NCBI RefSeq assembly: GCF_018500185.1
Contig: NZ_JAHBGI010000001.1
Coordinates: 62,001 to 126,000 of the forward strand
Origin: Litoribacter ruber
GTDB lineage: Bacteria > Bacteroidota > Bacteroidia > Cytophagales > Cyclobacteriaceae
Reading direction: 5' to 3'
Length of the DNA: 64,000 nucleotides
The position numbers were made by a program, and so were the translations under genes. The notes beneath the pieces were generated by a model. That model searched no databases. It was not told the DNA's origin and worked only from the letters and a program-made list of their open reading frames with translations. Of this stretch, positions 34,304-43,827 are shown one piece after another; position 1 is the first letter of the stretch; each line of letters starts with the position of its first letter.

Positions 34304-35044
34304 TTAAAGGCTCATCATGTCCTTAAATCGGGCAGCCTGTCTACGGCTCACCTCAATTCTGTCGCCGCCTTTCAGCGTCACCACCAGGCCGCCATTGAAC
34401 CATGGCTCGATGCTTTCTACCCAACTCAAATTGATGATATGCTTTCGGCTTGCACGGAAGAAGGATTTTTCATCCAGCCTTTCATCCAACGCATTGAGCG
34501 ATTTGTGGATCATCGGCTTGTTGGTGTCAAAATAAACTTTGATATAATTGCCGTCAGATTCGAAAAGTCGAACGTTTTCCAGTTTTACAAACCAGCATCT
34601 GTCGCCGTCTTTCACAAAAACTTGGTCTTCCAAGCTGAGTTTTTTGTCATTCTGGGTACTTGGAGAAGCATTGGCTTCCTCTTTGGCAGCCTCAGAAATC
34701 TTGGTTTTGAGCTTTTTGATGGCTTCGGTCAGCCTTTCTGGCTGGATGGGTTTCAACAGATAATCCAATGCATTGACCTGAAAAGCCTGTAGGGCATACT
34801 CATCGTAAGCTGTGGTGAAAATCACATGGGGCACGTGGTCAAGTTCCTCCAAAAGGTCAAAGCCTGTCTTTTCTGGCATCTGTATGTCCAAAAAAATCAC
34901 ATCCGGTTGGAGCTTTTCGATTTTTTCTTTCGCATCATCCACATTTTGGGCCTCGCCCACCACTTCTACATCTTCATTGTCAGCCATTAGGCCGATAAGT
35001 TCTTTTCTGGCTAGTCTCTCGTCATCTATTACTAATGCACGCAT
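34304..35044 (-). CDS. LytTR-type response regulator, partner of 35063-36115
   Basis: 246 residues. The receiver has Asp7-Asp8, Asp53 in 'VIFLDIQMPEKTG', Thr-Thr-Ala of 'IFTTAYDEYAL' and Lys in 'YLLKPIQ', the LytR/AlgR pattern. A linker at about 120-140 leads to the LytTR domain with 'VRLFESDGNYIKVYF' and 'FFRASRKHIINL'. It lies 18 bases downstream of the LytS-type kinase gene, so the two form a two-component pair. Confidence 0.95.
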   Translation of the reverse strand: MRALVIDDERLARKELIGLMADNEDVEVVGEAQNVDDAKEKIEKLQPDVIFLDIQMPEKTGFDLLEELDHVPHVIFTTAYDEYALQAFQVNALDYLLKPIQPERLTEAIKKLKTKISEAAKEEANASPSTQNDKKLSLEDQVFVKDGDRCWFVKLENVRLFESDGNYIKVYFDTNKPMIHKSLNALDERLDEKSFFRASRKHIINLSWVESIEPWFNGGLVVTLKGGDRIEVSRRQAARFKDMMSL

Positions 35045-35062
35045 TTTATCTGGATTTTATGG

Positions 35063-36115
35063 TTACTCTAATGTAAGGGATTGTTTTGGAATTTTTATTT
35101 CTGTAATTACAAAATCGCTGCCCGAATTGTATATCTTGAAGGAAGCCTTGCTTCCGTAGATCATTTTCAAACGTTGAACAGTATTGTTGATTCCATGGCC
35201 ACCCTCCTTTCGCCTACTCTGGGGGTTGCGCAACTGCCCGCTGTTTTTGACCTGAATGTAAAGGTCCCCTGATAATCCAACGGAACATTTGAGCTGAACG
35301 ATACCACCCTTCACCAAATTACTGATGCCGTGCTTGATAGCGTTTTCCACAATGGTCTGCAGCATCATAGGCGGAATCTTAAACCTGTATGCCTCCTGCT
35401 CCACTTCATAACTTACACTCAGCCTTTCCTCAAACCTGATTTTTTCCAAATTGAGGTAATCCTTGACGGTATTGAATTCATCCCCAAAGCTGATTACCTT
35501 CTTGTTATCCATGATGAGCGAAAAACGGAGGATATTGGATAGCTGGGTGATCGCCGATTTGGCTTTCACGGGATCTTCATCCACCAGTGCCCTCACGCTG
35601 TTCAGGGCATTGAAGATAAAGTGCGGGTTTAGTTGGCTTCTGAGATGGTTGAGCTTGATTTCGTTGATCTTTGCCTGGTATTTCAATGTGGTGTTATAAT
35701 TGTCCAAAAAGTGGAACAGGAAATACATCATGGACCACAGGGAATAATAAAGAAAGCTGATGAACAGGTTGACCAGAATGACTACAGGCCGTAGATCCTC
35801 ATTGACATCCAAGGTGTCGAAAGCTAGGTTAATGATCACTTGGGCGCCTGTGTTTAGAAAGCTCAGCACCACCAAGCCCAACAGGGCGTGGACAATTAAT
35901 TTAGGGATTTGGAGGTTAAACCAGCCATAGGTCTTTATCACATACCTGAAGGCGTGGGTAGACAAAAAATAGAATGCCGCCAATGAAAAATATGCTCCAA
36001 TCTGAATGCCCGTGATACCTCTGGCAAGGGAAAGAAACATCAGGTTGATCAGGGCAAAACCTGACCAACCCACAATCTGCAATATCCAATAGAGGCGGGT
36101 CTTATTCATATTCAT
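35063..36115 (-). CDS. LytS/YehU-type membrane histidine kinase
   Basis: 350 residues. Four hydrophobic segments occupy residues about 10-140, followed by the His_kinase domain with phospho-acceptor His165 in 'QLNPHFIFNALNS' and a HATPase domain with 'IVENAIKHGI' and 'GHGINNTVQRL'. This family senses membrane or small-molecule cues through its membrane part. A second ATG two codons in is an equal start choice. It is transcribed ahead of its LytTR regulator. Confidence 0.95.
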   Translation of the reverse strand: MNMNKTRLYWILQIVGWSGFALINLMFLSLARGITGIQIGAYFSLAAFYFLSTHAFRYVIKTYGWFNLQIPKLIVHALLGLVVLSFLNTGAQVIINLAFDTLDVNEDLRPVVILVNLFISFLYYSLWSMMYFLFHFLDNYNTTLKYQAKINEIKLNHLRSQLNPHFIFNALNSVRALVDEDPVKAKSAITQLSNILRFSLIMDNKKVISFGDEFNTVKDYLNLEKIRFEERLSVSYEVEQEAYRFKIPPMMLQTIVENAIKHGISNLVKGGIVQLKCSVGLSGDLYIQVKNSGQLRNPQSRRKEGGHGINNTVQRLKMIYGSKASFKIYNSGSDFVITEIKIPKQSLTLE

Positions 36116-36198
36116 GGGTAAATATAAATAAGTTCTGCAGACTCCTATCGATATTTATTCCAGTGGAAGGATGTTCTGATAAGGCATTCAATATTTAT

Positions 36199-39045
36199 TC
36201 AGGTTGTTTTCTGTGCTTGCTCCAATTCCATTTTTAAGAACTTGCCGGTATAACTTTGGGGGTTCTCGGCTACTTTCTCCGGAGTACCCTGGGCGATTAT
36301 ATTTCCACCTTTATCTCCTCCTTCAGGGCCTAAATCAATGACATGGTCGGCTACCTTGATCACATCCAGGTTATGCTCGATGATCAGGACGGTATTCCCT
36401 TTCTCTACCAGCCTGTTTAAGACTTCTAACAGGTGCTCAATATCCTGGAAGTGCAAGCCAGTGGTTGGCTCATCCAGAATGTAGAACGTCTTTCCAGTAT
36501 CCTTTTTCGACAGTTCAGTGGCCAGTTTTACCCTTTGGGCCTCTCCCCCAGACAATGTGGTGGCGTGCTGGCCTAGGGTGATGTAGTCCAAGCCTACATC
36601 ATGGAGGGTTTTGATTTTCCGGAGGATTTTGGGCTGGTTTTCGAAAAACTCCACCGCCTGCTCCACCGTCATATCCAGTACGTCGGAGATAGATTTTCCC
36701 TTGAATCTTACTTCCAGGGTTTCCCTGTTGTACCGCTTACCTTTGCAGGTCTCACATGGTATGTGCACATCTGGGAGGAAGTCCATTTCAATCAATTTCA
36801 TCCCTGCTCCTTCACAGTCCTCGCATCGGCCGCCTTTCACATTAAAAGAAAACCTTCCCGGCTTATATCCCCTTATTTTGGCCTCCGGCAAATCTGTAAA
36901 TAGCGCCCTTATATCCGTAAAAACACCGGTATAAGTGGCAGGATTAGATCTAGGTGTCCTTCCAATGGGCGACTGGTCCACTTCAATCACTTTATCCAAG
37001 TGCTTTAGCCCATCGACTTTTTCATAGGAAAGTGGCTCCCTTTTGCTTTTGTAAAAGTGCTGGTTGAGGATAGGGTAGAGGGTCTCATGGATCAGGGTAC
37101 TCTTTCCGCTACCCGAAACCCCGGTCACACAAACCATGCTTGCTAAAGGAATCTCCAAAGTGACATTCTGGAGGTTGTTTCCATGGGCATTGGTGAGTTT
37201 GAGCTTTTTGCCGCTGCCTTTTCTCCTCTTTTCAGGAATGGCTATGCTCCGCTGTCCATTGAGGTATTGGGCCGTAACGCTGTTTTGGGCCAAAAACTCC
37301 TGAGGTTTTCCCTGTGCCACTATATGCCCTCCATGGCGCCCTGCCCCAGGGCCAATGTCGAGCACATAGTCAGAATCCAGCATCATATCCTTGTCATGCT
37401 CCACCACTAATACGGTGTTTCCAAGGTCGCGGAGATCCTGTAAGGCTTTAATCAGCTTTACGTTATCCCTTTGGTGCAAGCCGATGCTGGGCTCATCCAA
37501 GATATACAAGACGCCAACCAACTGAGTGCCTATCTGGGTAGCCAGCCGGATCCTTTGGGCCTCTCCACCGGAAAGGGTTCTGAGTGGCCTGTTTAGCGTC
37601 AAATAATCCAAACCAATATCCAGCAAGAAGCCGATGCGTTTTCTGATCTCCTTGAGCACCTCTTTACCGATGACTTTCTGCTTTTCGGTCATCCTTTCTT
37701 CGATGTCCTCAAACCATTTTCCTAATGCGGCGACATTCAGCATGGCCAGTTCACCGATGTGACAGCCTGCTATTTTAAAATGCAAGGCCTCTTTTTTCAG
37801 TCTATACCCCTCACAGTCCGGGCAGATTGTGGTGGTGGTATAATCACTGATCCAGCTCCTTATTTTGTCAGAACCTTCCTCCTGCTGTTTTTGGAGGAAT
37901 TTCACTATCCCTTCAAAAGTTGTTGTCCACTGCGTACCCGGATGTTTGATGGAATCCACTTCCACCTCCATTTTGTCGCCGTATAGAAGGATATCGATCA
38001 CATCTTCCGGCAGGTTTTTCAAAGGGGTGGAAATGCTTGCTTTGTATCTTTTGAGAATGGCATTGATTTTCTTGAAAATCCAGATGTCCCTGTATTCCCC
38101 CAAGGGGGCGATTCCACCTCTGGTAATGCTGAGTTCCAGATCGGGGATCACACTTTCCCGCGTAATTTCTTCAATCACACCCAGGCCATTACATGTAGGA
38201 CAGGCACCATAAGGGCTGTTAAATGAGAAGGTGTTGGGAGCTGGCTCATCGTAGGATAAACCGGTGGTGGGGTCCATAAGGTGTTTAGAGAAATGGTGTA
38301 TCTCTCCTGCCTCATCGCGGAGCATGATGATGCCTTTACCATGCTGCAGGGCTGTTTTGAGGGATTGTGCTATTCTAAAGCGGTCCTCTTCCTCGGCCAC
38401 AATCCTGTCCACCACAATTTCAATGTCGTGGATTTTGTATCTGTCCACTTGCATTTTGGGCACAATGTCCATCACCACCCCATCAATGCGGACTTTTGAA
38501 AAGCCCATTTTGCGAACCTGTTCGAATAGCTCGCGGTAGTGTCCTTTTCGGCCTTTTACCACCGGTGCTAGTATGTAGAGTTTTTTTCCTCCAAAATTCT
38601 GAAAAAGCTGCTCTAGGATCTGATCCTCGGTCTGACGCACCATTTTATGCCCACTCAAGTAGGAAAATGCCTCTCCAGATCTGGCAAAAAGCAATCGCAT
38701 AAAATCATAGATCTCAGTGACAGTGCCCACTGTGGAGCGGGGATTCTTGGAGGTGGTCTTTTGCTCTATGGAAATGACAGGGGAAAGGCCGTTTATTTTG
38801 TCCACATCAGGACGTTCCATGCCCCCCAAAAATGACCGGGCATAGGCGGAAAAGCTCTCCATATACCTACGTTGGCCTTCGGCATAAATAGTGTCAAAGG
38901 CCAAGGAGCTCTTTCCGCTTCCACTTAAGCCGGTGATCACCACCAGCCTGTTGCGTGGAATGGTCAAGTCTATATTTTTGAGATTGTGCTCTCTGGCACC
39001 GTAAATCTCGATCAGTTCTTCAGCAGTGGTTTTGTCTTCTATCAT
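36199..39045 (-). CDS. uvrA: UvrABC system protein A
   Basis: 948 residues, the family's usual length. It is the damage-recognition ATPase of nucleotide excision repair. Two ABC modules are present: Walker A 'GLSGSGKSSLAFD' near residue 38 with signature 'LSGGEAQRIRLA', and Walker A 'GVSGSGKSTLIHE' near 642 with signature 'LSGGEAQRVKLA'. Zinc-binding pairs appear in 'CPTCNGLG', 'CPDCEGYR' and 'CEDCEGAG…CETCKG'. It acts with UvrB (61096-63135) and an off-window UvrC. A good -7 element lies upstream. Confidence 0.97.
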   Translation of the reverse strand: MIEDKTTAEELIEIYGAREHNLKNIDLTIPRNRLVVITGLSGSGKSSLAFDTIYAEGQRRYMESFSAYARSFLGGMERPDVDKINGLSPVISIEQKTTSKNPRSTVGTVTEIYDFMRLLFARSGEAFSYLSGHKMVRQTEDQILEQLFQNFGGKKLYILAPVVKGRKGHYRELFEQVRKMGFSKVRIDGVVMDIVPKMQVDRYKIHDIEIVVDRIVAEEEDRFRIAQSLKTALQHGKGIIMLRDEAGEIHHFSKHLMDPTTGLSYDEPAPNTFSFNSPYGACPTCNGLGVIEEITRESVIPDLELSITRGGIAPLGEYRDIWIFKKINAILKRYKASISTPLKNLPEDVIDILLYGDKMEVEVDSIKHPGTQWTTTFEGIVKFLQKQQEEGSDKIRSWISDYTTTTICPDCEGYRLKKEALHFKIAGCHIGELAMLNVAALGKWFEDIEERMTEKQKVIGKEVLKEIRKRIGFLLDIGLDYLTLNRPLRTLSGGEAQRIRLATQIGTQLVGVLYILDEPSIGLHQRDNVKLIKALQDLRDLGNTVLVVEHDKDMMLDSDYVLDIGPGAGRHGGHIVAQGKPQEFLAQNSVTAQYLNGQRSIAIPEKRRKGSGKKLKLTNAHGNNLQNVTLEIPLASMVCVTGVSGSGKSTLIHETLYPILNQHFYKSKREPLSYEKVDGLKHLDKVIEVDQSPIGRTPRSNPATYTGVFTDIRALFTDLPEAKIRGYKPGRFSFNVKGGRCEDCEGAGMKLIEMDFLPDVHIPCETCKGKRYNRETLEVRFKGKSISDVLDMTVEQAVEFFENQPKILRKIKTLHDVGLDYITLGQHATTLSGGEAQRVKLATELSKKDTGKTFYILDEPTTGLHFQDIEHLLEVLNRLVEKGNTVLIIEHNLDVIKVADHVIDLGPEGGDKGGNIIAQGTPEKVAENPQSYTGKFLKMELEQAQKTT

Positions 39046-39076
39046 GAAAGGAGGTGACCTTTAATCTCGATTTTTA

Positions 39077-39084
39077 CAAAAATA
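39077..39084 (-). promoter_or_regulatory. -7 promoter element of uvrA
   Basis: On the minus strand TATTTTTG fits TAnnTTTG and lies 31 bases before the uvrA ATG. No matching -33 TTTG is obvious. Confidence 0.45.
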
Positions 39085-39150
39085 TGGATTTAATATGGTT
39101 CCATCATTCTTGGAAGTAACCATTTCCCCTGGGGATAAGTTTTCTGGGGA

Positions 39151-40830
39151 CTAATCTTCCCGCTCAGCCTCGCGCATTTCTGCTTCCGTTTCTCCCGACA
39201 TGGTGGACATCATCCCACTGAGTAGCAATTCCCACCAATAGTTGAAGATAAACTTGGTTTGGTCTCTTTTGGTGTAAACATCCCCCTTTACCATGGTACC
39301 TCCGCTGTCAGGATTGTCATTTCGTACCACAAAGGTATTGGCGAGAAATGCCCCAGCCCTTCTGAAGATGTTCTGGTTTTTTTCATAGTCGCTGTCTAGG
39401 ATTTTTATTTTGAGGTTTTGGTAGCGCATTTCCACATCTCCGGTGCCCTCATAATCATTGGCGGTGATATTAAACTGGAGGCTGTTTAAAGTTCCTTCAT
39501 CAATGGCTATCCTGGTGCCAGGGCCCAGCATCTTATTTATTGAAGGCAATGGCATTTGGCCGATCATGCCATTCATATTGAAACGTCCATTTTCATCCTC
39601 AAGGAAAAAAGTGACGTTCAGATCAATGGCTCCTTCTCCCATTAACAAACCTTCGGCTTGCAGGTCCATTTCATTGTTTTTGGCCAGCATTTCATCCATG
39701 TTTGTGATGTTGCTAATGGTGGCATTTACCCCTTTGAAAAATACCGAACCAGCGCGAGGGGCCTGATTGTCGGGGCGCTCGTCATAAGAAATTTCGCCGT
39801 TTTCCAACTCAAGTTTATGGATAAAAGTGGGTATGGGGATGTCACGGATTATATCATGAACCATTTCGGGCCGGTTAGTAGGGTCTTCCGGTTTTCGCTT
39901 ATCCCTAAAGATTGATATTACCAGGTCTTTAGCTTTAATGGTCTCGGCATGAATGATTCCTTTTTCAAAAAACTCATGAAACTCCATCCCCTGAATATCA
40001 ATTTCCCCCTGCTCAAGTTCCATCCAGTCGGTTTCATGTTCATATTGGTTGATGTACTCGTACCTTTCCAGCTTGTTGTCCAGTTCCACCCCTGCAATGA
40101 GCAAATGGCGATCCTGGGAGTTGAAAGAAAGATCTCTCGCGTACACCACATTCCGGTATTCATTGAAATGGTAGGCCGCTTCATCCATATAGCCTTCCAG
40201 CATATCGACGCTGAAAAGTGCCTTGTCGCTTTTGAGGTCCTCTTTGGTAAGCTGGAAGAAATTGGCAGCCAGACTTAGGTCCTTGATGCTCATCCGAACC
40301 GAGTCATTGCCGCTGTCAATGTTGTAATAAGATAGTCTGTTAAACCGGATTCTCTCAATGCTGATTTTGTCATAGTTATCACCAAACTCCTCATCATCTT
40401 CTTCCTCATCTGTCATTTCCAGATCTTCCATGGGAGGTGTCAGGGAGGTGACCGAAAGATTCTCCAAATAGGCGGAGTCCAGTGTGATTGAGTTGTTCAA
40501 TAAAAAACTTGTCCACGAAAACCCGGTCAGATAGGCATTTTCTGCAGTGAGGTCAAATTTGATTTTGTCCTCAGGAATACTCTCCCCAGGCTTGATAGTG
40601 ACATCGCCAAGTTCCAAAAAGGTGCCCCTGAAATTGTAATTGAATTTGATATGTCCAAAATCCACTTCATGACCGCCAAAATCATTAGTGCGAGTGATCA
40701 TGTTGCCTACGATCTTTTCCGCATTGGCATTTAGGTACATATTGATCCCGATTGGGATCACCAATACTAGTAGTAGGATAAATAAGGTAATAGAAAGAAA
40801 TATATAGGCTAGCTTTTTCTTTTTGGTCAT
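39151..40830 (-). CDS. Membrane-anchored AsmA-like/DUF748-like protein
   Basis: 559 residues. An N-terminal transmembrane helix (about 8-30) follows Lys-rich cytoplasmic residues. The rest is periplasmic and beta-rich with repeated 'ITLDSAYLENLSVTSL' and 'VDFGHIKFNYNFRGTFLELG'-like strands, as in AsmA and related proteins now thought to help carry phospholipids to the outer membrane. An acidic patch near residue 135 ('EMTDEEEDDEEFGD') is unusual. The exact subfamily is not clear to me. It precedes no close partner; the transglycosylase gene lies 52 bases upstream on the same strand. Confidence 0.7.
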   Translation of the reverse strand: MTKKKKLAYIFLSITLFILLLVLVIPIGINMYLNANAEKIVGNMITRTNDFGGHEVDFGHIKFNYNFRGTFLELGDVTIKPGESIPEDKIKFDLTAENAYLTGFSWTSFLLNNSITLDSAYLENLSVTSLTPPMEDLEMTDEEEDDEEFGDNYDKISIERIRFNRLSYYNIDSGNDSVRMSIKDLSLAANFFQLTKEDLKSDKALFSVDMLEGYMDEAAYHFNEYRNVVYARDLSFNSQDRHLLIAGVELDNKLERYEYINQYEHETDWMELEQGEIDIQGMEFHEFFEKGIIHAETIKAKDLVISIFRDKRKPEDPTNRPEMVHDIIRDIPIPTFIHKLELENGEISYDERPDNQAPRAGSVFFKGVNATISNITNMDEMLAKNNEMDLQAEGLLMGEGAIDLNVTFFLEDENGRFNMNGMIGQMPLPSINKMLGPGTRIAIDEGTLNSLQFNITANDYEGTGDVEMRYQNLKIKILDSDYEKNQNIFRRAGAFLANTFVVRNDNPDSGGTMVKGDVYTKRDQTKFIFNYWWELLLSGMMSTMSGETEAEMREAERED

Positions 40831-40882
40831 AACCAGGAATGTGTATATACATTAAAGATATAATTCCTGATAATGTTTAAAG

Positions 40883-41824
40883 CTATGCCGGCAACTTAAT
40901 GGTGTATGTACGGCCTTTTTTCACCGATAGCTTATTGGATCTCAGCCATGGGTTGTAGGTTTTGAGGTCTTTATAGCTGCTGTTTTGCTCTACCGCCCAT
41001 TTGGCTAGATCATTAATGGAATCATCGACTGTAACTTCTCTGAGCTTTGGCATTTTGTAGAAATGGTTTTCATCCATTTCATACCCGTATATATCAGGGT
41101 TTTCAAAGAGTTCTTTGAAGGCCAAGATCCTAAAAACATACCGGCTGGTTTCTTCATTGAGCAACAGGCTGTAATAGTTTGGCATCAACTGTTCGTTTTT
41201 CCTTTTGGTTAAACCTGTGATTCCCATGTTGTAGCTAGCTGCTACGCTAGTCCAATTGCCAAATCTTCCGTAGGCTTTCTTCAAATACTCACAAGCGGCT
41301 TCAGTGGATTTTTCCAAATGGTACCTTTCGTCCACTTCGTTGCTTATTTCCAGTTTCAGCTCTTTGCCTGTGCTTTCCATGAATTGCCAGAAACCCCTTG
41401 CTCCGGCAGGTGAGACCACGTTCATCAGTCCTGATTCCACCAGCGCCACATATTTGAAGTCGTTGGGAATATGGTGTTTTTCAAGGATGGGTTCTATGAT
41501 AGGAAAAAACTTTCCAGCACGCTTCATGGTCAGGATGGTGTTGCTATTCCAGTAAGCGTTTACATAGATCTCCCTTTCCAACCTTTCCAGAATGTCCTGT
41601 TGGTCCAATGGGACCGGCTCACCGGCAAAAGTCAGGTTTTGGGGGGTGTCAAAAAGTTTTACCCTGGTAAAATCAGGAACAACCATGCGCTGTTCCTGAC
41701 CAGTGGCTTCATTCCGAATGACGACTTCCCTTGCGGGCTGTGCTTGTGTGGTGGTAGAATAATAAAACCAACCGGCCAAGCCGATTATAAGTGCGTACAG
41801 AATGAAGAAGTGAATCTTGTTCAC
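40883..41824 (-). CDS. Membrane-bound lytic transglycosylase (SLT, MltD-like) with C-terminal LysM-like part
   Basis: 313 residues from a GTG start; there is a stop three codons upstream and no ATG fits. A signal or anchor helix occupies about 5-22. The SLT domain holds catalytic Glu130 in 'YVALVESGLMN', then 'GARGFWQFM' and 'AASYNMGITGL'. A LysM-like C-terminus follows ('VDDSINDLAKWAVEQN…LKTYNPWL'). It cleaves peptidoglycan to 1,6-anhydro products. Six bases separate it from the LOG-family gene upstream. Confidence 0.9.
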   Translation of the reverse strand: MNKIHFFILYALIIGLAGWFYYSTTTQAQPAREVVIRNEATGQEQRMVVPDFTRVKLFDTPQNLTFAGEPVPLDQQDILERLEREIYVNAYWNSNTILTMKRAGKFFPIIEPILEKHHIPNDFKYVALVESGLMNVVSPAGARGFWQFMESTGKELKLEISNEVDERYHLEKSTEAACEYLKKAYGRFGNWTSVAASYNMGITGLTKRKNEQLMPNYYSLLLNEETSRYVFRILAFKELFENPDIYGYEMDENHFYKMPKLREVTVDDSINDLAKWAVEQNSSYKDLKTYNPWLRSNKLSVKKGRTYTIKLPA

Positions 41825-41830
41825 GGTAAA

Positions 41831-42568
41831 TTAGAAGTTCGGGGACAATAAATATTTACTATAGAATTCGTCAATAACCTTTACGGCATCGGTAGCGTTG
41901 TCTACCACGGAGAAAAGATCCAGGTCTTCCTCATTGATGTTGGCTTCCTGCTCCAGCATGGTGGTCTTTAACCAATCCACCAGACCTGACCAATATTCCT
42001 TGCCTACCAATACGATAGGGAATCTGCCGATTTTTTTGGTTTGTATCAAGGTAAGGGCTTCGAAAAGCTCATCCATGGTGCCGAATCCTCCTGGTAAAAC
42101 GACAAATCCTTGCGCATATTTCACAAACATGACCTTTCTGACAAAGAAATAGTCAAAGGTGATCAGCTTGTCCTGATCAATGTAAATATTGTTGAATTGC
42201 TCAAATGGCAGCAGGATATTTAGGCCAACTGACTTTCCGTTTTCCGAATGGGCGCCTTTGTTGCCGGCTTCCATGATACCGGGGCCACCGCCCGTGATCA
42301 CACCGTAGCCATGCCTTACCAGCTTGGCTGAAATCTCCTCCGCTACTTTATAATAATGGTGGTCTCTAGGGGTACGTGCAGATCCAAATACGGAAACACA
42401 TGGGCCTATTTTTGCCAGTTTTTCGAATCCTTCTACAAATTCTGCCATTACTTTGAAAATGGCCCAAGAGTCAGCACTCTTTATTTCGCTCCAATCCCGC
42501 TCCTCAAAAGCCTTTCGAATTTTTTCCTCTTCCGTCTTCTGGACTTTTTCTACTTCTTCTTCACTCAT
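41831..42568 (-). CDS. LOG-family protein (TIGR00730, Rossmann fold)
   Basis: 245 residues. 'GVITGGGPGIMEAGNKGA' and 'VVLPGGFGTMDELFEALTLIQ' are the paired LOG motifs. Members are cytokinin-activating phosphoribohydrolases that release the base from nucleoside 5'-monophosphates; the old label lysine decarboxylase is wrong. The first 50 residues are charged and helical and are an extra to the core. Co-transcribed with the transglycosylase. Confidence 0.9.
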   Translation of the reverse strand: MSEEEVEKVQKTEEEKIRKAFEERDWSEIKSADSWAIFKVMAEFVEGFEKLAKIGPCVSVFGSARTPRDHHYYKVAEEISAKLVRHGYGVITGGGPGIMEAGNKGAHSENGKSVGLNILLPFEQFNNIYIDQDKLITFDYFFVRKVMFVKYAQGFVVLPGGFGTMDELFEALTLIQTKKIGRFPIVLVGKEYWSGLVDWLKTTMLEQEANINEEDLDLFSVVDNATDAVKVIDEFYSKYLLSPNF

Positions 42569-42700
42569 TTTAATCAGATTTACTTTTTAAAAAACTTGGT
42601 TGATCGTGGGTTAAACTTAAAAGTAATGTTTTAAGCCTCGAAAGTTAATTCAATAAGTTGAAAAAACATAAGTTCGGGCGCGAGTAAACCCCGATAAATG

Positions 42701-42722
42701 CAAACAGTTCAAAATGTTTGCC
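42701..42722. promoter_or_regulatory. Palindrome between divergent LOG and cysteine-cluster genes
   Basis: GCAAACA-N8-TGTTTGC sits in the 210-base divergent space and could be an operator. No other copy was noticed. Confidence 0.35.
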
Positions 42723-42778
42723 AGTTATAGGAATTGCAGCTGCCGAATGCTACTTTCGTGGGCAATTTAAGACGCAAT

Positions 42779-43369
42779 ATGAATTTAAGGGAGAAGGCGC
42801 TGGAAGTCAGCCGTGTATTTGACCTGCTATCTGAAGATACGGGTAAATTTATGGCTCAAAGTGGAGTAAACTGTGTGATTGGCTGTGGGAAGTGTTGCAT
42901 GAACCCGAAAATTTCGGCTTCAGTGCTGGAGTTTTTGCCTTTGGCCTTTGACCTTTATAGCAAAGGATTGGCTGATAAGGCTATGGAGAAGCTGGAGAAT
43001 ATGGGTGAGGAGGACTTTTGCCTGCTGTTCAGGCAAACCAATTTCCTTACCAATTCTGGGTCTTGTGGCGATTATCAATACAGGGGAATGATCTGTAGGC
43101 TATTTGGGGCCTCAGTGCGTCGGGATAAGCATGGAATGAAACAGATGATTACCTGTAAAATCATCAAAGAAGGACAGCCCGAAGAATTTAAGGCTTTGAG
43201 TGAGGCCATAAATTCAGGTTTGCCTGCACCGTCTGCTTCTTATTATTATTCCCTGCTGTCTGACATTGACGAAAGGTTATCAGAGCATTTTCCGGTCAAT
43301 ACGGCTATTAAAAAAGCCTTGGACCATGTGATGACATATAGCTACTATCTGGAAAACCAAGAAGTATAA
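42779..43369 (+). CDS. YkgJ-type cysteine-cluster protein (CxxCxxCC)
   Basis: 196 residues from the ATG at 42779; an in-frame TTG at 42734 is less likely. A Cys array 'NCVIGCGKCCMNP' (near residue 38-50) with later Cys in 'DFCLLF', 'GSCGDYQYRGMICRLFG' and 'MITCKI' fits the family thought to bind a zinc or iron-sulfur cluster. Function unproven. It stands alone, divergent from the LOG gene. Confidence 0.8.
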   Translation: MNLREKALEVSRVFDLLSEDTGKFMAQSGVNCVIGCGKCCMNPKISASVLEFLPLAFDLYSKGLADKAMEKLENMGEEDFCLLFRQTNFLTNSGSCGDYQYRGMICRLFGASVRRDKHGMKQMITCKIIKEGQPEEFKALSEAINSGLPAPSASYYYSLLSDIDERLSEHFPVNTAIKKALDHVMTYSYYLENQEV

Positions 43370-43461
43370 GCTCTTTTTAGGTTTTTTGTGCAAGGTTTTT
43401 GCTGTATATTCAATTTCCAATTTGAAAAGGATTATTATTTTTAACCATAAAATTTTCGCAA

Positions 43462-43827
43462 ATGCTGAATTTCTCCGAGATCACCAATACCATCAAAAAT
43501 ATTTTTGAGGTAAGGTTTCAGATTGTTAAGGAAGAACTGAAAGAGGAGTTTTCGACCCTGATCAGCAGGGTGGCCGTGTTGGCAGCCATGGGTTTTGTTG
43601 GGCTATTGATACTTTTCTTTCTGAGCGTATCACTGGCATTCTATTTTGGAGCGCTATTTGCCAATACAGCCTTGGGTTTTCTTACTGTTGGGGGGATATT
43701 TATCCTGATTTTTGTCATCCTGTTTATTATCAAGGATTCCCAAAAAGTGCAGTTCTCGGTTAAGAGAGTTGTCGACAAATTTGTTTTTTTATTTCAAACC
43801 AAAACCACCACGCATCCAGATGAGTGA
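43462..43827 (+). CDS. Holin-X/phage-holin-like family membrane protein
   Basis: 121 residues. An amphipathic N-terminal helix ('MLNFSEITNTIKNIFEVRFQ…EELKEEF') and two transmembrane helices at about 38-60 and 68-90 fit the Holin-X (PF07332) family, which in most bacteria is chromosomal and not tied to phage. It overlaps the next gene by 8 bases, giving a small operon. A role in membrane stress is inferred from similar YqjD/YqjE-type clusters. Confidence 0.75.
   Translation: MLNFSEITNTIKNIFEVRFQIVKEELKEEFSTLISRVAVLAAMGFVGLLILFFLSVSLAFYFGALFANTALGFLTVGGIFILIFVILFIIKDSQKVQFSVKRVVDKFVFLFQTKTTTHPDE

Noticed and set aside
39058-39119. Short + strand frame after the perfect Shine-Dalgarno-like site at 39046
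   Set aside because: The first ATG is too far from the site and its frame stops after 11 codons.
43462-43827. Prophage remnant suggested by the holin-like gene
   Set aside because: No other phage gene, integrase or attachment site is near, and Holin-X proteins are common chromosomal genes.
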